Positions 18,065 to 28,235 of a stretch of 49,272 nt of DNA are shown piece by piece. Numbering within the stretch: the first letter of the stretch is position 1; each line of letters starts with the position of its first letter. The stretch is from an uncultured Rhodospirillales bacterium (GTDB lineage: Bacteria > Pseudomonadota > Alphaproteobacteria > Azospirillales > Azospirillaceae), in contig CAIXKV010000040.1 in the NCBI GenBank assembly GCA_903920145.1, positions 1-49,272 on the forward strand. The letters are read 5' to 3'. The notes below the pieces were generated by a model, which was not told the DNA's origin, made no database searches, and was given only the letters and a program-made list of their open reading frames with translations. The position numbers and the translations under genes were made by a program.

Positions 18065-18502
18065 CTACCGCCGCTCGACCAGCTCCACCCGATACCCGTC
18101 CGGATCTTCGACAAACGCGATCACGGTGCTCCCATGGGCCATTGGTCCCGGCGGACGTGGCACCGGCACCCCTTCGGCAGCCAATTGCTGGCACGTCCCG
18201 GCAATATCGGGAACCCCGATGGCAATATGACCAAAGCCGGTCCCAACCAGATAGGGCTCGGCCTGGTCCCAGTTATGGGTCAGCTCCAGGACCGCCGTAC
18301 TCGCTTCACTGCCGTAGCCGACGAAGGCCAGAGTAAAGCGCCCCCCGTGATAGTCGATTCGGCGCAGCAGCGTCATACCCAACAAGCGGATATAAAAATC
18401 CAACGAGCGGTCCAGGTCGCGGACCCGGATCATCGTATGCAGCAAACGGTATCCGGCTCCGACGACGTCGGTCGCTGGAGTTGTGGTCTGTCCCGTTGTC
18501 AT
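18065..18502 (-). CDS. gloA: Lactoylglutathione lyase (glyoxalase I)
   Basis: 145 residues. The metal ligands of glyoxalase I are visible: H22 (LLHTMIRV), E73 (VLELTHNW), H92 (GFGHIAIGV) and E140 (GYRVELVERR). The enzyme turns the hemithioacetal of methylglyoxal and glutathione into S-lactoylglutathione for detoxification in the cytosol. Length and motifs match short bacterial nickel-type GloA. It reads towards the lipid A block end, 91 bp downstream of which is the kinase repeat region; it is probably a single-gene unit. Confidence 0.94.
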   Translation of the reverse strand: MTTGQTTTPATDVVGAGYRLLHTMIRVRDLDRSLDFYIRLLGMTLLRRIDYHGGRFTLAFVGYGSEASTAVLELTHNWDQAEPYLVGTGFGHIAIGVPDIAGTCQQLAAEGVPVPRPPGPMAHGSTVIAFVEDPDGYRVELVERR

Positions 18503-18574
18503 CCTGCTCCCCTCCTCCCTGCTAACGCCCGCCTAGAGCGTTTTCCGACCAAGTTGGCGAGCCCCCTTGGGAGC

Positions 18575-18593
18575 GGCGGCCATCCTAGCCGCC
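18575..18593 (-). terminator. Hairpin after lpxB
   Basis: GGCGGC (18575-18580) pairs with GCCGCC (18588-18593), loop of 7 nt. It lies 45 bp past the lpxB stop, at the end of the long leftward block. There is no T-run, so intrinsic termination is only possible, not shown. Confidence 0.4.
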
Positions 18594-18637
18594 AACGGGC
18601 GAGACACGCCCACGCCCCAACCTGATCGGTGCTCGCT

Positions 18638-19831
18638 TTAGAGAGTGGCCACCCGCTGCACAGCCAACCGCCACACCACTTCGGCAGCCCGATCACTCGG
18701 CGCCATCCCGCCAGCCCCAAGCCACTCCCTCACCGCCGCCAGTCCATCCTTCTGAACCTGCCGGGCGGACGGGCTGCCCAACAACCCGGCCACTTCCGCC
18801 GCCAACCGATCTGGTCGGCACTCTTCCTGGATCAGCTCCGGGACCAAGGGACGGTCCAGCATGATATTGACCAGATTCGCATATTTGGTACGAACCAGCC
18901 GCCGGTAAAGCGCCACGGTTAGGGGATTCATCCGGTAGGCAATCACCGCTGGCAGCCGAGCCAGCGCCAACTCCAGCGCCACCGTTCCCGATGCTGCCAT
19001 GGCCACTTCAGCCGCCGCGAAGGCATCGTATTTCTCGGTATCGCCTTCAATCACCACCGTCCGCACCGGCCAGCGCGCGACCGCCGCCCGAACCGTCGCC
19101 GCCACATGGGACAATGTCGGGATCACCACCACCAGATCAGGAAAACGCAGAGCCAATAGCGCCACCGCCCCACCGAAATCCGGCAGCAACCGCCCCAATT
19201 CACTCATGCGGCTACCAGGCAACGCCACCAGCAAACGGGAATCGTCATGGATCTCGTGGCGCCGACGGAACCCGGCACCGTCACCACAATCAGCCTGACT
19301 TTCGACGATCGAGTGGCCAACATAGGTGGTTGCTAAACCCTCGCGTTCGAACCAGGGCGGCTCGAACGGCAACAGCACCAGCAAATGATCAAGAAATGCG
19401 GCCACTTTGCGGGCTCGCTCTGGCCGCCATGCCCAAACCGTTGGCGCAACATAATGGATCAGCGGGATTGCCCGTGCCGGGTGCCGGTCCCGACGCAGCC
19501 GCTGGCCAACCCGGAAAGTAAAGCCCGGCGAATCGATGGTTACGATCACATCGGGCATCTCTTTACGAATCCGGGCCACCGTCTGACTGAGCCGCCACAT
19601 CAGGCGGGGTAGACGCGGCAACAGCTCGACCACACCGAACAGTGCTAACTCCGCCATCGGAAACAAGGGCTCCAGTCCCTCGGCAATCATGCGGTCTCCG
19701 CCGATGCCCAGAAACTGCACGGGCCGATCCGCCCGCCGCTGAATCGCCGCCATCAACCGAGCGCCCAACAAATCGCCCGACGGCTCTCCCGCAATCAAAA
19801 ACAACCGAAGCGGAGTCGTTTCCGTCTTCAT
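18638..19831 (-). CDS. lpxB: Lipid-A-disaccharide synthase
   Basis: 397 residues. The GT19 family start FLIAGEPSGDLLGARLM (about 11-27) and internal blocks FLGIGGDRMIAEGLEPLFP, HYVAPTVWAWRPERA and LPGSRMSELGRLLP are all typical of LpxB. It joins UDP-2,3-diacylglucosamine and lipid X to make the lipid A disaccharide at the inner face of the cytoplasmic membrane. The start overlaps the lpxI stop by 4 bp. It is the last gene of the long rpsB-to-lpxB block. Confidence 0.96.
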   Translation of the reverse strand: MKTETTPLRLFLIAGEPSGDLLGARLMAAIQRRADRPVQFLGIGGDRMIAEGLEPLFPMAELALFGVVELLPRLPRLMWRLSQTVARIRKEMPDVIVTIDSPGFTFRVGQRLRRDRHPARAIPLIHYVAPTVWAWRPERARKVAAFLDHLLVLLPFEPPWFEREGLATTYVGHSIVESQADCGDGAGFRRRHEIHDDSRLLVALPGSRMSELGRLLPDFGGAVALLALRFPDLVVVIPTLSHVAATVRAAVARWPVRTVVIEGDTEKYDAFAAAEVAMAASGTVALELALARLPAVIAYRMNPLTVALYRRLVRTKYANLVNIMLDRPLVPELIQEECRPDRLAAEVAGLLGSPSARQVQKDGLAAVREWLGAGGMAPSDRAAEVVWRLAVQRVATL

Positions 19832-20661
19832 GAGGACCGCTGCGGAGCAAGCGTGATACCGACCACAAACAGATCCATGCGGTCGGCTGTCGCTATCAAC
19901 TCTGGACGATCCATAATCAGGGTTCCGCCGGCCTCAATGGCAATGCCGCGCAATCCCGCCGCCGCCGCACTCAGGACCGTCTGGACGCCCACTGTCGGCA
20001 AATCCAGCCGGCGATCTTGCTGGGGCTTTTTGACCTTGACCAACACTCCACCAGCACCGTCCCGACGCAAAGCTCCGCAACGAGCAATCAGGGCATCGGT
20101 CCCTTCGATGGCCTCCACCCCCAGCACGAGCCCCTGCTGAACCACCACCGCCTGTCCGACGTCCAACGCCCCGATGGTCCGGGCCACATCAAGGCCACGG
20201 GCAATGTCGGCCTCGGCAATGGCATCTGGCGAAAGAGCCCCCAGCACGCCTGACGGCGCCAGTAAATCGCACAGAATGTCTTGGATACCGACCACCCGAA
20301 ACCCCTCATCCTCCAGGCTTCGGACGATTCCACGCAGGAATCCATCATCCCCCAGCGCCCGCGAACCGATCTTCGCAAGCATTTTGGTGGCGCGCCAATC
20401 CGGCATGATTTCGGCGATCGAAGGGCGACGAACCGGACCGGCAAACACCAGTTCCGTCACGCCATGGCCATGCAGAAAATCGAGAATGAGTGAGGCCGCA
20501 CCGAAACGGCACCAAAGATGAGGGAGTCCCGTGACCGCCGATGGCTCGGTATGCCCTTCAAACGCCACCATAAACACGTCGCGCCCGGACCCACGCGCCG
20601 CCTCGGCTAACTGGGCCGGCAGCGCGCCGCCGCCAGCCAAAATCGCAAGCTTAACCGCCAT
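19828..20661 (-). CDS. lpxI: UDP-2,3-diacylglucosamine pyrophosphatase LpxI
   Basis: 277 residues of the LpxI (DUF1009) family, with [19 protein letters not shown] at the start and a C-terminal catalytic domain containing GQAVVVQQGLVLGVEAIEGTDA split over about 185-207. It hydrolyses UDP-2,3-diacylglucosamine to lipid X and UMP. Alphaproteobacteria use it in place of LpxH. It overlaps lpxA by 11 bp and lpxB by 4 bp, so the three are coupled. Confidence 0.94.
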   Translation of the reverse strand: MAVKLAILAGGGALPAQLAEAARGSGRDVFMVAFEGHTEPSAVTGLPHLWCRFGAASLILDFLHGHGVTELVFAGPVRRPSIAEIMPDWRATKMLAKIGSRALGDDGFLRGIVRSLEDEGFRVVGIQDILCDLLAPSGVLGALSPDAIAEADIARGLDVARTIGALDVGQAVVVQQGLVLGVEAIEGTDALIARCGALRRDGAGGVLVKVKKPQQDRRLDLPTVGVQTVLSAAAAGLRGIAIEAGGTLIMDRPELIATADRMDLFVVGITLAPQRSS

Positions 20662-21454
20662 TCTCCGCTCGCGGCTGACAGACGGCCCGTGAGGTCTTGA
20701 CCCGCAAAAAAGCGACGATATCGCCCACCACCGGATGATCCTGGAACGTCCCCGCTACCTCTTCCAGCCGCCCAGCCAACGTGCCCTCTGGCCCAAACAA
20801 CACACGGTAGGCCGCACGCAAGGCCTGAATATCGTCCCGACTATACCCCCGCCGTTCCAAGCCAACCAGATTCAGCCCGGAAAGCCGGGCCCGCTCTCCC
20901 ATCACCAAACCATAGGGGATCACGTCATTTTCGACGCCGGACATGCCCCCAATCATAGCGTGGGAGCCAATACGGACAAATTGATGAACCGCACTCAATC
21001 CACCGAGAATGGCATAATCGCCCACCACCACATGACCGGCCAACGTCGCGTTGTTGGCCAGGATAACATGATCGCCGATCCGGCAATCATGGGCCACATG
21101 GGCACCGACCATGAACAACCCCGAATCGCCCACGACGGTCATCATACCGCCGCCTTCGGTTCCGGGATTCATGGTGACATGCTCTCGGATACGATTGTTG
21201 CGCCCGATCACCAATTCCGACGGTTCGCCCCGATATTTAAGATCTTGGGGCGGCGTCCCCAACACGGCGAACGGATAGACGACCGAGCCAGCCCCAACCC
21301 GCGTCCGGCCTTCAACCACCACGTGGGACACAAGGCGGACGCCATCTCCCAATTCCACTTCGCTGCCGACACAGCAAAAGGGGCCGACCACGACCCCCTC
21401 GCCAAGGCGCGCCGCCGGATCGACGACCGCGCTAGGATGAACCGTCACGGTCAT
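20651..21454 (-). CDS. lpxA: Acyl-ACP--UDP-N-acetylglucosamine O-acyltransferase
   Basis: 267 residues. Hexapeptide repeats of a left-handed beta-helix run from about 5 to 190 ([20 protein letters not shown] and following), then a helical C-terminus. The catalytic His region is [14 protein letters not shown]. It catalyses the first step of lipid A synthesis in the cytosol. The ATG at 21452-21454 overlaps the fabZ stop (ATGA); the frame extends to 21496 but lies inside fabZ. Confidence 0.96.
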   Translation of the reverse strand: MTVTVHPSAVVDPAARLGEGVVVGPFCCVGSEVELGDGVRLVSHVVVEGRTRVGAGSVVYPFAVLGTPPQDLKYRGEPSELVIGRNNRIREHVTMNPGTEGGGMMTVVGDSGLFMVGAHVAHDCRIGDHVILANNATLAGHVVVGDYAILGGLSAVHQFVRIGSHAMIGGMSGVENDVIPYGLVMGERARLSGLNLVGLERRGYSRDDIQALRAAYRVLFGPEGTLAGRLEEVAGTFQDHPVVGDIVAFLRVKTSRAVCQPRAENGG

Positions 21455-21921
21455 CGGTCGTTCAAAATCATCGCGGCATAAGTCGCTTCGGCGCACAGGA
21501 CATCGTTAACCTTGGCCTCGCCCCGGAACTTCCAAACATTACCGCGCTGACGAACCTTGCTGACATGGATATACGCCGTATCGCCCGGCGTCACCGGCTT
21601 GCGAAAACGCGCTTCATCAACGGTCATGAAGTAGACCAACTTGCCTTCAGCCTCGGCACCCAAAGTCGCCACCACCAACACCGCAGCGGTTTGAGCCATC
21701 GACTCGATGATCAAAACGCCCGGCATGACGGGCCGCTGAGGAAAATGGCCCTGGAAAAAATGCTCGTTGATCGTAACGTTTTTGATCCCGACCGCACTCT
21801 CGCCCCGGACAACATTAATCACCCGGTCAATCATCAGCATCGGATAGCGATGCGGAATCATTTGCATGACCCGCGTGATGTCGATGTCGGACATCGCATC
21901 CATTTCCGTTATCGCCCCCAT
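21451..21921 (-). CDS. fabZ: 3-hydroxyacyl-[acyl-carrier-protein] dehydratase FabZ
   Basis: 156 residues. The hot-dog fold signature includes [13 protein letters not shown] and the active-site helix block [20 protein letters not shown] (catalytic His in GHFP, Glu in LIIES). It dehydrates beta-hydroxyacyl-ACP in fatty acid elongation and competes with LpxA for the same substrate pool, which explains the linkage. An internal start seven codons in (MDAMSDID) is also possible. Normally lpxD precedes it; here a 162-bp gap with a hairpin separates it from ompH. Confidence 0.96.
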   Translation of the reverse strand: MGAITEMDAMSDIDITRVMQMIPHRYPMLMIDRVINVVRGESAVGIKNVTINEHFFQGHFPQRPVMPGVLIIESMAQTAAVLVVATLGAEAEGKLVYFMTVDEARFRKPVTPGDTAYIHVSKVRQRGNVWKFRGEAKVNDVLCAEATYAAMILNDR

Positions 21922-22031
21922 CTTCCGACCGCCGTCCTTCTGCTGAGTCTAAAGCCGATACCGCTGTCGGCCACGACTCCTTGTGCCCGATTCCCGACCA
22001 CCAATCAATCCCCAACCATCACTCCCAAGAA

Positions 22032-22062
22032 TTGCCTCCCCGGTTTTGCACCGGGAAGGCAA
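22032..22062 (-). terminator. Strong hairpin between ompH and fabZ
   Basis: TTGCCTCCCCGG (22032-22043) pairs with CCGGGAAGGCAA (22051-22062), 12 bp with one G-T wobble and a 7-nt loop. It starts about 20 bp past the ompH stop on the minus strand, at the site where lpxD is expected. No T-run follows, so it may be an attenuator, mRNA 3'-end stabiliser or weak terminator. Confidence 0.55.
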
Positions 22063-22083
22063 CCATTCGAGACCAAGCGATTG

Positions 22084-22656
22084 TTACTTCTTGATCGGCG
22101 GAATGTTGACCGTCACCGACGGCAGCTTACGATTAAGGCGCGACAGCACCTCTTGGGTTACATCCAAATCAGGACCGGCATAGAACACCGCTGGCCGTTG
22201 CAACACCAGATCAATGCCCTTGTCACGGGCCAAATCACTGATGATCTCGTTGATCGCGCCAATGATGGTCCGTTGAGCGTCGGCCTCACCTTGCTGCAAC
22301 GCCTTCTGACGCGCTTGCAGGTCACGCTGATAATCCGTCACCTGCTTTTCGAAGTCGCGCCGCTTTTTCGCGAAGGCATCTTCGGACAGGCTGGCGTGCT
22401 GGCGCTCCAGCTCTTGCTGCCCCTGCCGCAGCTTATCTTCTTGCGCCGCGATCTCCCGATGGAAGATTTCCCCTTGGTTCTCCAAGCCCTTTTGCACGGC
22501 CTTGCCGGCAGTGGACTCGTGAAGAACAAGTTGGATATCCGCAATCGCGACCACAGGCGACTTGCCATCAGCCTTCGCACCGCTGACCGGCGCCAAAACC
22601 AGGGCGAAACCAACCGTTGCGGCGGCTAGAGCCCACCGTGCGCTTTGAAGCATCAT
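22084..22656 (-). CDS. OmpH/Skp family periplasmic chaperone
   Basis: 190 residues with a signal peptide (about 1-28, cut near GAKADG). The mature part has the family pattern VVAIADIQLVLHESTAGKAV followed by a long charged coiled coil (about 55-130) and a C-terminal strand FYAGPDLDVTQEVLSRLN. Skp-type chaperones hold unfolded outer-membrane proteins in the periplasm and hand them to BamA. It starts 4 bp after the bamA stop; a second ATG follows at 22653. The frame stays open upstream through bamA, which is a shadow. Confidence 0.9.
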   Translation of the reverse strand: MMLQSARWALAAATVGFALVLAPVSGAKADGKSPVVAIADIQLVLHESTAGKAVQKGLENQGEIFHREIAAQEDKLRQGQQELERQHASLSEDAFAKKRRDFEKQVTDYQRDLQARQKALQQGEADAQRTIIGAINEIISDLARDKGIDLVLQRPAVFYAGPDLDVTQEVLSRLNRKLPSVTVNIPPIKK

Positions 22657-22660
22657 GTGT

Positions 22661-24982
22661 TTAGAACCTAGTGCCAAAGTTGAACCGGAATTGCTGGGTC
22701 TTGTCATAGCTCTCTTTGAGGAACGGCACCGCAAAATCGATCCCGATCGGCCCCATAGGCGAACGCCACTGAAGACCAAGGCCACTCGCCGCCCGAACCG
22801 AGGCATTATCCGCCACATTCGGATTGGAGCTGATTTGAACATGGCTGAGAGAACCCACGTCGGTAAAGGCGTGGCCGAACAGCCCCAGTTCATCCGGCAA
22901 GCCCAACGGGAAACGAAGCTCCACGGTTCCCCGATAGAACTGATTGCCGCCCAGCGCGTCCCCGGTGGAAATATCGCGGGGACCAATACCGGCGGTCTGG
23001 AAACCGCGAAGCGTATCACCGCCGATAAAGAACCGATCGGCAATGAACACATCCTGATTGATACCCTCAATATAGCCAGCTTCACCGCCGAAGCTCAACA
23101 CCCACTGATCCCAGGTCGGAATCGGAACATAGTAGGTTCCACTGATCCGGGTCCGAACATAATCGGCATCGCCCCCAAGCCCGGCCACATCATTGCCAAA
23201 CTTGAGAATATACCCATTCACCGGATCGGTCTTGCTGTTCCGGGTGTCGTAGCTCAACTCGTGACTAACCTGCGAAACATTGCGCGTACCGACCTGATCA
23301 ATAATGTAGACCGAGGCCGAAGACGGCACGTTGCTGATGGTGGTCTGCTGGAAGCTATAGCCCAACCGTTCCCGCAGATGCTCGGTTAACGGGAAGCCCA
23401 GATGAAAGCCGACACCGGTATCGGTCTCGTCGTATTGACTATAGGTCTGGTTATCTCGAACGATCCGGAACAAATCGACGCCTGCCGAAAGGTCGCGGTT
23501 CAGGAAGTAGGGTTCGGTGAACGAGATATCATATTGCTGGGTGCGCTGTGACACCGTAGCCCCGAAACGCAGATCCTGGCCCCGACCCAACAGGTTATGT
23601 TCGCTGATGCTGAAGTCACCCAGAGCGCCATCCGTGGTCGAAAAACCGGCACCCAGGGAGATTTCACCAGTTGACTTCTCGGTCACATCCACCTGAACCA
23701 CCGTCTGGTCCGGCTGGCTGCCTTCGGCGGTGGTCACGTTGACCTTCTCAAAGAAGTCCAGCTTGCGCACCCGCTCTTCCGAACGCTTGAGCTTGGAGGT
23801 ATTGAAGGGGTCGCCTTCGCTCAACAGCATTTCCCGCCGGATCACCTGATCGAGAGTCCGAACGTTGCCGTTGATGTTGATCCGTTCGACGTAGACTCGC
23901 GGCCCCTCGTTGATCTCGAAGGTAATATCCACGGTGTGGTTATCGCGATGCCGGTCGACCTTGGGGCGAATGTCAACGAAGGCATATTGCAGATCGCCGA
24001 GGGCATCGGTCAGCGCCGTGATGGTCTTTTCGACCTCATTGGCGTCGTACCAGTCCCCCTCTTCGAACGTCACCTTCTCGCGCAAGGTCTCGGGATCCAG
24101 CCCTTTGAGGTTGCTGGTCAGGCCAAGTTTACCGAACTGGTAACGCTCGCCTTCCTCGATGGTAAAGGTCATGTAGAAGGCATCGCGTTCCGGGGTCAAT
24201 TCGGCCACCGCCGACACCACCCGGAAATCCGCATAGCCTTGGGTCAAATAGTACTGACGCAGCAATTCCTTGTCATAGTTCATCCGGTCGGGATCGTAGT
24301 TGTCGTCACTCGACAAAAAGCGATACCAACGAGACTCCTTGGTCCGCAGGATCGACAGCAGCGTCGCCCGGCTGAATTTGGAATTGCCGACAAAATTGAT
24401 CCGCTCAACCTCGGTGCGCGGACCTTCGTCGATCTCAAAGACCAAATCCACCCGGTTCTGATCGAGCTTGATGACCTTCGGCTCAACCGTCGCAGCGAAT
24501 CGGCCATTGCGCCGGTAGAGATCCAGAATGCGCTGTACGTCGCTTTGCACCTTGGTCCGGGTGTAGACCACCCGCGCCCGTAGCTGCAACTCGCTCTGAA
24601 GCTGGTCTTCCTTAAGCCGCTTGTTCCCCTCGAAGGCGATACGGTTGATGATGGGATTCTCGACCACCTTCACCACCAGAGAATCGCCCTCGCGCCGCAG
24701 CGACACGTCGGCAAACAACCCGGTTGCGAATAGCGCCTTCAGCGATTGATCCAAGCGATCCTGGTCAAACGCCTCTCCGGGCTGAAGTTGCAGGTAAGAC
24801 CGGACAGTACTCGGCTCGATCCGCTGGGTGCCATCGACTCGTATGGCCGAAATAGTGCCGCCCCCCGGCACCTGAGCCACGCGAACATCCGCGCCGGCGG
24901 TCTCCGCACGCACCGGCCCACCGATGGTGAGAATGCCGACGGCGAACGCCATCAGCACCCATCCCGAGAAACTGAGCTTCAA
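22661..24982 (-). CDS. bamA: Outer membrane protein assembly factor BamA
   Basis: 773 residues. Signal peptide, five POTRA domains (about 45-420) and a C-terminal beta-barrel ending in Phe (FNFGTRF), the usual barrel signal. The loop-6 motif is present as DTLRGF. BamA folds and inserts barrel proteins into the outer membrane. No ATG fits: the best start is TTG at 24982, giving MKLSFSGWVLMAF, with GGGGGG six nucleotides upstream. Another TTG at 25000 opens the frame six codons earlier but would place that ribosome site inside the gene. It lies between rseP and ompH in the standard order. Confidence 0.95.
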   Translation of the reverse strand: MKLSFSGWVLMAFAVGILTIGGPVRAETAGADVRVAQVPGGGTISAIRVDGTQRIEPSTVRSYLQLQPGEAFDQDRLDQSLKALFATGLFADVSLRREGDSLVVKVVENPIINRIAFEGNKRLKEDQLQSELQLRARVVYTRTKVQSDVQRILDLYRRNGRFAATVEPKVIKLDQNRVDLVFEIDEGPRTEVERINFVGNSKFSRATLLSILRTKESRWYRFLSSDDNYDPDRMNYDKELLRQYYLTQGYADFRVVSAVAELTPERDAFYMTFTIEEGERYQFGKLGLTSNLKGLDPETLREKVTFEEGDWYDANEVEKTITALTDALGDLQYAFVDIRPKVDRHRDNHTVDITFEINEGPRVYVERININGNVRTLDQVIRREMLLSEGDPFNTSKLKRSEERVRKLDFFEKVNVTTAEGSQPDQTVVQVDVTEKSTGEISLGAGFSTTDGALGDFSISEHNLLGRGQDLRFGATVSQRTQQYDISFTEPYFLNRDLSAGVDLFRIVRDNQTYSQYDETDTGVGFHLGFPLTEHLRERLGYSFQQTTISNVPSSASVYIIDQVGTRNVSQVSHELSYDTRNSKTDPVNGYILKFGNDVAGLGGDADYVRTRISGTYYVPIPTWDQWVLSFGGEAGYIEGINQDVFIADRFFIGGDTLRGFQTAGIGPRDISTGDALGGNQFYRGTVELRFPLGLPDELGLFGHAFTDVGSLSHVQISSNPNVADNASVRAASGLGLQWRSPMGPIGIDFAVPFLKESYDKTQQFRFNFGTRF

Positions 24983-25007
24983 AGCGTTCCCCCCCGACAA
25001 TACTGAC

Positions 25008-26141
25008 TTAGGATATCAAGCCCCGGAGAAACTCGATCACCCGCAGATGAACCAAGTCGTTCCAAGTGGCAAAAACCATCAGCGTTAATACCAGAGCCAA
25101 CCCGATGCGAAAACCATATTCTTGCGCACGCTCGCCCAAGGGCCGCCCCCGCACCGCTTCGATGCCATAAAACAACAGGTGCCCGCCATCAAGAAGCGGC
25201 ACCGGGAACAGGTTGATTAACCCAAGATTGATAGACAAAAGTGCCAAGAACCAAATCAGGGAAGCAAGCCCACTCTGCGCCACCTGGCCTGACATTTGGG
25301 CGATCCGCAGCGGGCCTCCCAAGTCTTCGGTCCCGCGCACCCCCCGGATCATCTGGCCAACTCCGTTCAGAGTCGCGGCACTCAGATCGATGGTTTCGCG
25401 AACGGCCCGCCATGTAGCGGTGAGCGGATCATAACGCCGATAATCCAATCCCGACCGCGCAATCCCCAGGAGACCAACCTGATAACTGTTACCAAAGCGA
25501 TCCGTCACCGTCGAAGACTTGGGAACGGCCTGAAGCGTGAGTCGCTGCCCAGCACGCATGACCGTGATGGCCAGTCTCTGGTCCGGCTCCATGCTGACAA
25601 TGCTTCTCACATCCTCGAATCGCTCGATCGTCCGACCATCGATATCGACAATGAGATCTCCGGGCTGAAACCCGGCACTTTCGGCCGCACTGCCCGCCTG
25701 AACCGTGCCGACATCCGCTGGCGTAAAGGGCTGACCATAGGTCGCAAACAGAATCGCCAACACGATGATAGCAAAGAGGAAATTGGCCGCAGGACCAGCG
25801 AACACGATGGCCGCGCGTTGGGCCAACGGCTTGTGATGGAACGACACGGCCCGCTCCTCGGGCGTCATCTCGGGCAAATCATCGCGAGGCGTGCTCGCCG
25901 CCCCGGCATCGCCGAAGAATTTGACGTAACCGCCCAATGGCAACAGGCTCAACCGCCAGCGGGTGCCATGCCGATCGGTTCGCCCCAGCAGTTCCGGTCC
26001 CATTCCGAACGAGAACACCTCGACCCGCACCCCACAGCGGCGTGCCACCCAATAATGCCCAAGCTCATGCACGAACACCAGAACCGTCAGAACGACGATG
26101 AAGGGAACGGCGTAATGCCAAAGTCCGTCGAGTATTTCCAT
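25008..26141 (-). CDS. rseP: RIP metalloprotease RseP (site-2 protease)
   Basis: 377 residues. The zinc site HELGH (H25, E26, H29) lies in the first membrane helix, a PDZ domain sits at about 120-200 (AESAGFQPGDLIVDIDG), and the second catalytic motif NLFPVPLLDGGH lies near the end. It cuts membrane anchors such as anti-sigma factors and leftover signal peptides within the inner membrane. The ATG at 26141 follows GGGCGGA; the frame remains open to 26216 inside the dxr gene. Confidence 0.94.
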   Translation of the reverse strand: MEILDGLWHYAVPFIVVLTVLVFVHELGHYWVARRCGVRVEVFSFGMGPELLGRTDRHGTRWRLSLLPLGGYVKFFGDAGAASTPRDDLPEMTPEERAVSFHHKPLAQRAAIVFAGPAANFLFAIIVLAILFATYGQPFTPADVGTVQAGSAAESAGFQPGDLIVDIDGRTIERFEDVRSIVSMEPDQRLAITVMRAGQRLTLQAVPKSSTVTDRFGNSYQVGLLGIARSGLDYRRYDPLTATWRAVRETIDLSAATLNGVGQMIRGVRGTEDLGGPLRIAQMSGQVAQSGLASLIWFLALLSINLGLINLFPVPLLDGGHLLFYGIEAVRGRPLGERAQEYGFRIGLALVLTLMVFATWNDLVHLRVIEFLRGLIS

Positions 26142-26194
26142 CGATCCGCCCATCCAAAGCGCCGACGACCCGTGGTCGCGACCATATCCGAACT

Positions 26195-27373
26195 TTATTG
26201 ACGCCCCACGATCCACGCCGCCGCATAACGGCGAGCCGCGCCGTCGATCTCCAGAACATCGTCAATGGCTCGGGGGCGATCGTGGGGCACCGCCTCCAGC
26301 GTCTCCTCGACCACACGCTCAATGTCAAGGAAGCCGATCCGCCGGTTGAGAAAGGCATCAACCGCGATCTCATTCGCAGCGTTGAAGATAGTAGGGCCGC
26401 CCCCTCCGCTTTGCAAGGCTTGGCGCGACAGCCTCAGGGCGGGGAAACGATCCGGGTCCGGGGGTTCGAACGACAATGTGCCGGTCCGCGACAGGTCGAG
26501 TCGCTGTGCCGGCGTCGGGATGCGCGACGGCCACCCTAGCGCATAGGCAATCGGCGTCCTCATGTCCGGCGTCCCCAATTGGGCCAGAACCGAGCCGTCG
26601 ACATATTCAACCAAGCTGTGGATCACCGATTGAGGATGGACCAGCACGTCAATTTTGGCTTCAGGCATGCCAAACAGATAGTGAGCTTCGATCAGTTCCA
26701 AGCCCTTGTTCATCATGGTGGCGCTGTCCACCGAGATTTTGGCGCCCATGTCCCAAACCGGATGAGCCACCGCCTGTTCGGGCGTGACTCCGGCCATAGC
26801 GGCTCGGTCCATCGTGCGGAACGGCCCCCCGGATGCAGTTAAGATCAGCCGCGCCACGGTCTCCCGTCGCTCAAAGTCAAACACCTGAAAGATGGCGCTA
26901 TGCTCGCTGTCCACCGGCAACAAGGTAGCACCATGGTCGCGCACCAGATCCATCATCAACGGGCCGGCGCACACCAAACATTCCTTGTTGGCAAAGGCCA
27001 CCGTGGCGCCGCGCCGCGCCGCCGCCAGAGTCGGCTCCAACCCGGCAGCCCCAACGATTGCCGCCATCACCCAATCCGCCGGCATCAACGCCGCTTCCAC
27101 CACCGCCGCCGGTCCTGCCGCCACGCCGATGCCGGTTCCGGCCAAGGCCTGTTTAAGGTCGTCATAACGCTCGGGATCGGCGATCACCGCCAAACGAGGC
27201 CGCAACAGCAGAGCCTGCTCCACCAGCAAAGCGACATTCCGTCGAGCTGTCAAAGCCTCAACCTGATACCGTTCCGGCTCGAGAGCGATCAAGCTCACAG
27301 TATTGCTGCCCACCGAGCCGGTTGACCCCAATATTGTCACCCGCCGCTTCGCTTGCGCCTGCGCTTGTGCCAC
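26195..27373 (-). CDS. dxr: 1-deoxy-D-xylulose 5-phosphate reductoisomerase
   Basis: 392 residues. The NADPH-binding N-terminus [11 protein letters not shown], the metal and substrate blocks DSEHSAIFQ and [17 protein letters not shown], and the [16 protein letters not shown] block are all present. It catalyses the second step of the MEP pathway for isoprenoids, supplying the undecaprenyl and quinone side chains. The start is GTG at 27371-27373, with GGGGG just upstream, 23 bp after the cdsA stop; a longer frame to 27493 runs inside cdsA and is not used. Confidence 0.95.
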   Translation of the reverse strand: MAQAQAQAKRRVTILGSTGSVGSNTVSLIALEPERYQVEALTARRNVALLVEQALLLRPRLAVIADPERYDDLKQALAGTGIGVAAGPAAVVEAALMPADWVMAAIVGAAGLEPTLAAARRGATVAFANKECLVCAGPLMMDLVRDHGATLLPVDSEHSAIFQVFDFERRETVARLILTASGGPFRTMDRAAMAGVTPEQAVAHPVWDMGAKISVDSATMMNKGLELIEAHYLFGMPEAKIDVLVHPQSVIHSLVEYVDGSVLAQLGTPDMRTPIAYALGWPSRIPTPAQRLDLSRTGTLSFEPPDPDRFPALRLSRQALQSGGGGPTIFNAANEIAVDAFLNRRIGFLDIERVVEETLEAVPHDRPRAIDDVLEIDGAARRYAAAWIVGRQ

Positions 27374-27395
27374 CTTGCCCCCGCGTTTTAAGGTC

Positions 27396-28235
27396 TCACC
27401 ACCAAATGGACTGCGCGCCCACCACGGCCTGGAATAGCGCCAAGACCGGCGCCGCCGCGACCAAGCCGTCAATGCGGTCGAGCAATCCGCCATGCCCCGG
27501 AATCAACTGGCCGCTGTCTTTGACTTTGTAACGGCGCTTGAGCGCCGACTCAAACAGATCACCGCCCTGCCCGACCACCGCCAGCAACGCGCCCAACGCG
27601 CCCAACGCCAACGGCTGCCGAGCCTCCACCGCCAGGGCCATCAATCCGCCCACCACACCCGCCGCGATCATCCCGCCCCAAAAACCAGCCCACGTCTTGG
27701 CCGGACTGATGCTGGGCGCCAATCGTGGCCCGCCGATCCCCTTGCCCACCACATACGCGCCAATATCATTGGCCCATACCGTCAAGAGCAGAAACAGAAT
27801 CAAAAACAACCCAATCCGGGGTTCCTCGCGAAGCCACGTCAAGGCGACACAACTGGCCCCGACATAAGGCACGCCGAACGCCGCCACCCGACGATCCGAA
27901 CCGCGCACGCGGGCGCTTCCCGCCCACGGCACCAAGGCCAGAACCAGGGCCAAGGCCAAGGCCACCCCCAGCGCCACCAGTGGCCCGGCCAGCACATCCA
28001 CCGCCATCACCAACACAATGGCCGTACAGGATAAGTAGAAAGAGCGACCGAGAGGGCCAGGAGCAATGATCCGCACCCATTCGCGAACCGCCAGCACCGC
28101 CGTCACCACCACCGCCGCGTAGAATAACCATCCTCCGGCGTAAACCACCCCCAGCACCAATGGCCCAAGGACCAGTGCCGAGACAGCGCGCTTGCGCAGA
28201 TTGGTTTTCTTATCGTGTGCCAACCGACGCGCCAT
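27396..28235 (-). CDS. cdsA: Phosphatidate cytidylyltransferase
   Basis: 279 residues with about eight membrane helices. The family signature near the C-terminus, S-x-L-K-R ... [19 protein letters not shown], is complete. It makes CDP-diacylglycerol from phosphatidate and CTP in the inner membrane, the branch point for all phospholipids. The start overlaps the 3' end of uppS by 26 bp, so the genes are coupled. Confidence 0.95.
   Translation of the reverse strand: MARRLAHDKKTNLRKRAVSALVLGPLVLGVVYAGGWLFYAAVVVTAVLAVREWVRIIAPGPLGRSFYLSCTAIVLVMAVDVLAGPLVALGVALALALVLALVPWAGSARVRGSDRRVAAFGVPYVGASCVALTWLREEPRIGLFLILFLLLTVWANDIGAYVVGKGIGGPRLAPSISPAKTWAGFWGGMIAAGVVGGLMALAVEARQPLALGALGALLAVVGQGGDLFESALKRRYKVKDSGQLIPGHGGLLDRIDGLVAAAPVLALFQAVVGAQSIWW

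Noticed and set aside
21922-22083. Remnant of lpxD between ompH and fabZ
   Set aside because: No hexapeptide-like coding trace in any frame; only a hairpin is visible.
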